Source: Vulcanisaeta sp. JCM 14467 (GTDB taxonomy: Archaea > Thermoproteota > Thermoprotei > Thermoproteales > Thermocladiaceae). From it: a stretch of DNA of 64,000 nt. Within the stretch, counting starts at the first letter, position 1; each line of letters begins with the position of its first letter. Of the stretch, positions 61,210-64,000 are shown piece by piece. The notes below the pieces were generated by a model. The model saw only the letters and a list, made by a program, of their open reading frames with translations, made no database searches and was not told the origin of the DNA. Location: NCBI RefSeq assembly GCF_001316245.1, contig NZ_BBDM01000002.1, positions 230,439 through 294,438 on the forward strand, in the 5' to 3' direction. Made by a program: the position numbers and the translations under genes.

Positions 61210-61593
61210 TTATCCTTTATTGGGTATCGTTAAGCCCATGATCGACCTTAACTTCTTGAGTATGTAGGCCTTATTCCTACTTCTAATTCTCCTCACCGCT
61301 TTCTCATCAACTTGCATGGCTGTATACATCACGGCCATCTCCACAAGTATCTTAACCGAGGTCCCGCCGCCCCTCTTCCTAACCCACCTCCTCAGCATTA
61401 GGTAGTTCCCATAGACCTCATCCACGGCTATTCCACCAACACCCCACTTCCTCATTACCTGAGCTATGTAATGCTTAACAAGCCAGGAACAACCGAGGAC
61501 CTCACTAATGGCATCCTTAATCAACCTCCTCTCCGCCAAGTACCTATTACACCTCACGTCCAACACGCATTCCAAGACCCTCAGAATACTCAC
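61210..61593 (-). CDS. Basic helical protein, coupled to upstream gene
   Basis: 127 residues, Arg-rich, with helix-turn-helix-like stretches (LIKDAISEVLGCSWLVKHYI; RKWGVGGIAVDEVYGNYLML). Overlaps the upstream gene by four bases (ATGA). Together the two genes read like an N-terminal and C-terminal half of one DNA-binding protein with cyclin-like helices, perhaps a degenerate TFB relative. This is a weak impression. Confidence 0.5.
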   Translation of the reverse strand: MSILRVLECVLDVRCNRYLAERRLIKDAISEVLGCSWLVKHYIAQVMRKWGVGGIAVDEVYGNYLMLRRWVRKRGGGTSVKILVEMAVMYTAMQVDEKAVRRIRSRNKAYILKKLRSIMGLTIPNKG

Positions 61594-61960
61594 AGAGTGC
61601 TACGCCACTTCCCCATGACAAGCCTGAGTATGTCCTCAGCCTGACGCCTATGAATTGGAGCATTATACTTCCTGAACACCTCAAGCACGCCATTTACAAG
61701 CACCTCCATCACCCTCTCCTCCCCATCATTCACACCATTAATGAACCCACTCCACCTCTCTATGGCGCGGGCCCTAGGATCCCTAACCTTATTAATCATT
61801 CCATTATCCGCATCATTGGGCATGTGAACGCGCCGGGCTGGGTAAAGCTCGGTACCCTCCACGAGGTAACAGCCTCAATAACCTCACCAGTCATTAAGTC
61901 GACACACAAGCCATCCTCATTAATGATGATTATCCTACCATCACGTGGATCGCCGCTCAT
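61590..61960 (-). CDS. Small protein, possible TFB-like N-terminal half (frame-broken)
   Basis: From ATG 61960 (MSGDPRDGRIIIINEDGLCV; DLMTGEVIEAVT), broken near 61865, then VEGTELYPARRVHMPNDADN and KVRDPRARAIERWSGFING. About 123 residues. The opening recalls the end of a TFB zinc ribbon (only one Cys here), and the middle a TFB linker, but the metal site is not complete. Assignment is tentative. Confidence 0.45.
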
Positions 61961-62107
61961 TCATATTATTTCATGCACGCTTTAAAAGGTTTTGTTTTTA
62001 CAAAAATTGACGATAATAACTCAACGTTAAAGCTAAAGGGCATTTACACAACTACGTAATCCCCAGCCAACGTAATAAGGAGTACTTAATTACCATGAAA
62101 ATAGTAG

Positions 62108-63084
62108 TTAATGAAGACCGTCATCGCCTATGGTGTATTTTGTTTCGAAGCCTGGTGGTAGGCCAGGGACGTCGAGTGCCCTCAGCACTCCCTCGTTCTT
62201 GGCTTTCGAGGCTCGCATCATCAGCCACCTGGCATTCACGGTGTGGGCGAGGACATTCCCGCCGACCGGTAGCTTGACCTCGATGAAGCCCGTCGGAGAT
62301 GTCATTACTTGATTAGTGTAGACCACCAACACCCCAGCCTAATGGTCAACCTCCTAAGCCAATCAAGCACGTAGTGGAGGCGTTGCTGCCTCTCCGCCAA
62401 CCTCTCCCTACCACGGAACTGGGCCCTGTAGAGGGCCGTTATCGAGTCCACGATAATGACCCTGGCATTATTGTTAAGGCTTTGGTCTGTTACGCTGGAC
62501 TTTATCGATGTTTCTAGGTCGTCTACAGTGGCTGGGGTATACACTATTAAGCGCTCATTGATGAACCCATCATAATCAATTCCAAAGCGATTGCATAAAT
62601 TCTTGATTAATTGCGACGTTAAGTACTGACTCAACGTCCTCTCCGTATCTATGTATATAACCCTAACACCAAGCTGCGCAGCCGCAGCAACAGCCACCTG
62701 CAAAGCCATAATAGTCTTACCAGCCCCAAACTCACCAGCAAACTCATGACTAGCACCAAACCTAAGCCCACCAACCGCATTATCGAGACCCTCAACACCC
62801 GTCCTAACAACCGGCATCCTACTAACCTCCTCAATAACCTCCCTACCCGTCCTACCCCTAGGACCAAGGCCAAGGAGCTCCCTAACCGTGGCTATCAACC
62901 GCCTAGCAGGCTCTGGATCCGAGAGGGACAGCAACTCCACAAGCTCCTCCTCATTAAAGAGGGTCACCTGCGCCAAGGACCTTATGCCCGCAGACCTCAG
63001 TCTCTTCACGAACTGCTCAGAGAAGCCGAGCTCCACAAGCCTCGACAATTCATCCTCCCCAGACACCGATTGCCTCCTGGGCAT
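62108..63084 (-). CDS. Divergent RadA/RecA-superfamily recombinase (frame-broken)
   Basis: About 325 residues in two frames (break near 62320). N-terminal helix-hairpin-helix domain (about 14-70), Walker A GEFGAGKT (117-124), VIYIDTERTLSQYL, Walker B ARVIIVDSITALYRAQFRGR, EROQ-type ERLAERQQRLHYVLDWLRRL, and after the break VVYTNQV (loop L1 end), VGGNVLAHTVNARWLMM. In cellular RadA the linker carries a Phe-x-x-Ala filament motif; here the same place reads GRTGREVIEEV with no Phe. Probably an element-borne RadA paralogue with altered assembly. Confidence 0.82.
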
Positions 63085-63093
63085 GGAAACCCC

Positions 63094-63682
63094 CTAGACC
63101 ACCTGGCACCCAGCACAGCCAATGCCCTATTCAAATAACGCCCAGCGAGGCACGGCCTCGGGTAGTGCCAGAAGGGCTTTCCCCTACCGAACCCCTGGAC
63201 CTGGACAATACCCACCAGTTGGTGCAACGGCTACCTGGGACTCGATACTCAACACGACGTCAGCCTCATAAGCCCCTCACTAACGGCCCTACCATACATC
63301 CTCACAACATTAGGCGCTTGGCAATCCTCTCAATAATCACCGCATAGCCGGAATTAACGAGGGGTATTAAGTTCTCAACCGCATCAGGAGGCCAGAGGAA
63401 GGACCTATCCCAACAAAGCTCCCTCCTAACCCTACCAACCAACAACACATCCTCAAGGCCAACACCCACCTCAGGCACATTAACACTCAGCGGCCTCGGG
63501 GATGCAATGAACACGGAACCCCTCCTAACCATAGCCACAACACCCAGCGGCACCGGTACTGGACTACTCGAATCAAAGGCATAGACATACACGGGCCTCC
63601 TCCTAATCAAACCCTCACTAAGGACCAACATGCCACTAATAACCCAAGCCACCCTTAAAAGGGTGGCAACCACCACGGCCAT
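63094..63682 (-). CDS. Uncharacterised protein of the element (frame-broken)
   Basis: 126 clear residues (LIRRRPVYVYAFDSSSPVPV; ELCWDRSFLWPPDAVENLI) are followed by sequence that stays protein-like after further breaks near 63310, 63260 and 63220 (VVRMYGRAVSEGLM; ADVVLSIESQVAVAPTGG; VQVQGFGRGKPFWHYPRPCL) down to a TAG at 63094-63096, ten bases before the RadA start. About 190 residues. RGKPFWHYPRPCLAG may bind nucleic acid. Linked to RadA by position; function unknown. Confidence 0.5.
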
Positions 63683-63698
63683 TAACCAAGGTCTCGAA

Positions 63699-63750
63699 AC
63701 TCACGTGTCGACTCACGTGAACTAACGCAGGTGAGGCACGTACGTGAACT
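63699..63750. promoter_or_regulatory. Operator-like ACGT repeats between divergent genes
   Basis: actcacgtg occurs at 63699-63707 and 63711-63719; the palindrome cacgtacgtg and a second acgtgaact follow (63738-63750). The gap 63683-63833 lies between the minus-strand gene and the ribbon-helix-helix gene. A TATA-like accttattaa lies about 25 bases before ATG 63834. Confidence 0.45.
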
Positions 63751-63833
63751 CCACAACCCACGCAACGCACGTAACGGGCAAACGCACCGCACATAACGTG
63801 ACTACCTTATTAACCACCAACACAACAAAGGTT

Positions 63834-64000
63834 ATGAGGTATAGGAGCATCAGCATTAGGGAGGATGTATACAGGTACTCAGGGACTTAGCGAGACTACG
63901 CAAAACCTCAATCAGCGACGTAATAACACAACTCCTAAACGAACACGAAACAATCACGGAAATAAAGGAGGCAATCAAACAATGCCTAGAAGGACTAAGC
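63834..64000 (+). CDS. Ribbon-helix-helix/VapB-like antitoxin, partial (frame-broken)
   Basis: Begins MRYRSISIREDVYRY and, with one base added near 63883, continues LRDLARLRKTSISDVITQLL and TEIKEAIKQCLEGLS to the window edge. The beta-strand plus two helices with KTSISDVI match ribbon-helix-helix or VapB/DUF217-type antitoxins. A toxin gene could follow outside the window. The ACGT repeats upstream may be its operator. Confidence 0.6.

Noticed and set aside
38122..64000. Tyrosine or serine integrase in the element
   Set aside because: No R-H-R-Y or resolvase motif was seen in any joined frame; it may lie beyond the right edge.

Overview
The window looks like a hyperthermophilic crenarchaeon of the Thermoproteales (a Vulcanisaeta/Caldivirga/Thermocladium-like genome). 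The evidence is the archaeal operon rpoH-rpoB-rpoA1-rpoA2-rpl30e-nusA-rps12, Pelota, an archaeal ArgS and YchF, TATA boxes about 25 bases before start codons (leaderless mRNAs), GTG/TTG starts, and a PaRep2b gene of the kind known from Pyrobaculum. No tRNA, rRNA or CRISPR array was found by eye.

Region 1 (1-38 kb) is ordinary chromosome. It holds a partial ECF-type membrane protein, a B12-binding radical SAM protein, TruA, and a sulfur-relay cluster (two TusA-like proteins, a SelD-like PurM-fold protein, acylphosphatase, DsrE). Next come an aldo/keto reductase, Pelota, two MFS carriers, a PfkB kinase, a macrodomain protein, and an ECF transporter operon (DUF364, S, double ABC, T). The RNA polymerase/ribosome operon, ArgS, YchF, a small MscS and ThiE follow. 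A TnpB-only IS200/IS605-type element (36131-37560) sits inside a second aldo/keto reductase; removing it restores the reading frame.

Region 2 (38.1 kb to the right edge) starts where a cutA gene stops after 45 codons. It has the character of an integrated plasmid-like or conjugative element. Nearly all genes are on the minus strand. Two HerA/VirB4-type ATPases, a membrane partner coupled to one of them, two polytopic proteins of VirB6/CedA character, a candidate two-helix pilin and a MinD/ParA ATPase form a type IV secretion/DNA-transfer-like module (45.6-59.4 kb). Around it lie an XPD-like Fe-S helicase, a divergent RadA paralogue, a double-AbrB regulator with its own operator-like palindrome, DUF1286, PaRep2b, a ribbon-helix-helix protein and many unknown helical proteins. 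The resemblance is to the chromosomal Ced/Ted DNA-exchange systems of Crenarchaeota, but here the module is among plasmid-type genes. No integrase was seen.

Region 2 also carries strong nucleic-acid structure: three copies of a leader-like stem-loop element with compensatory base changes (41.1, 42.1, 44.0 kb), a GC-rich block of related hairpin units (42.2-42.56 kb), a long inverted repeat that carries the start codons of two divergent genes (39.82-40.01 kb), and three adjacent palindromes (61.04-61.13 kb).

Quality caveat: more than 30 single-base frame breaks occur, including in rpoB, rpoA1, rpl30e, argS and ychF, which cannot all be real in a living cell. Several sit in homopolymers. I treat them as probable sequencing/assembly errors and join the pieces; coordinates of joined genes are outer limits.
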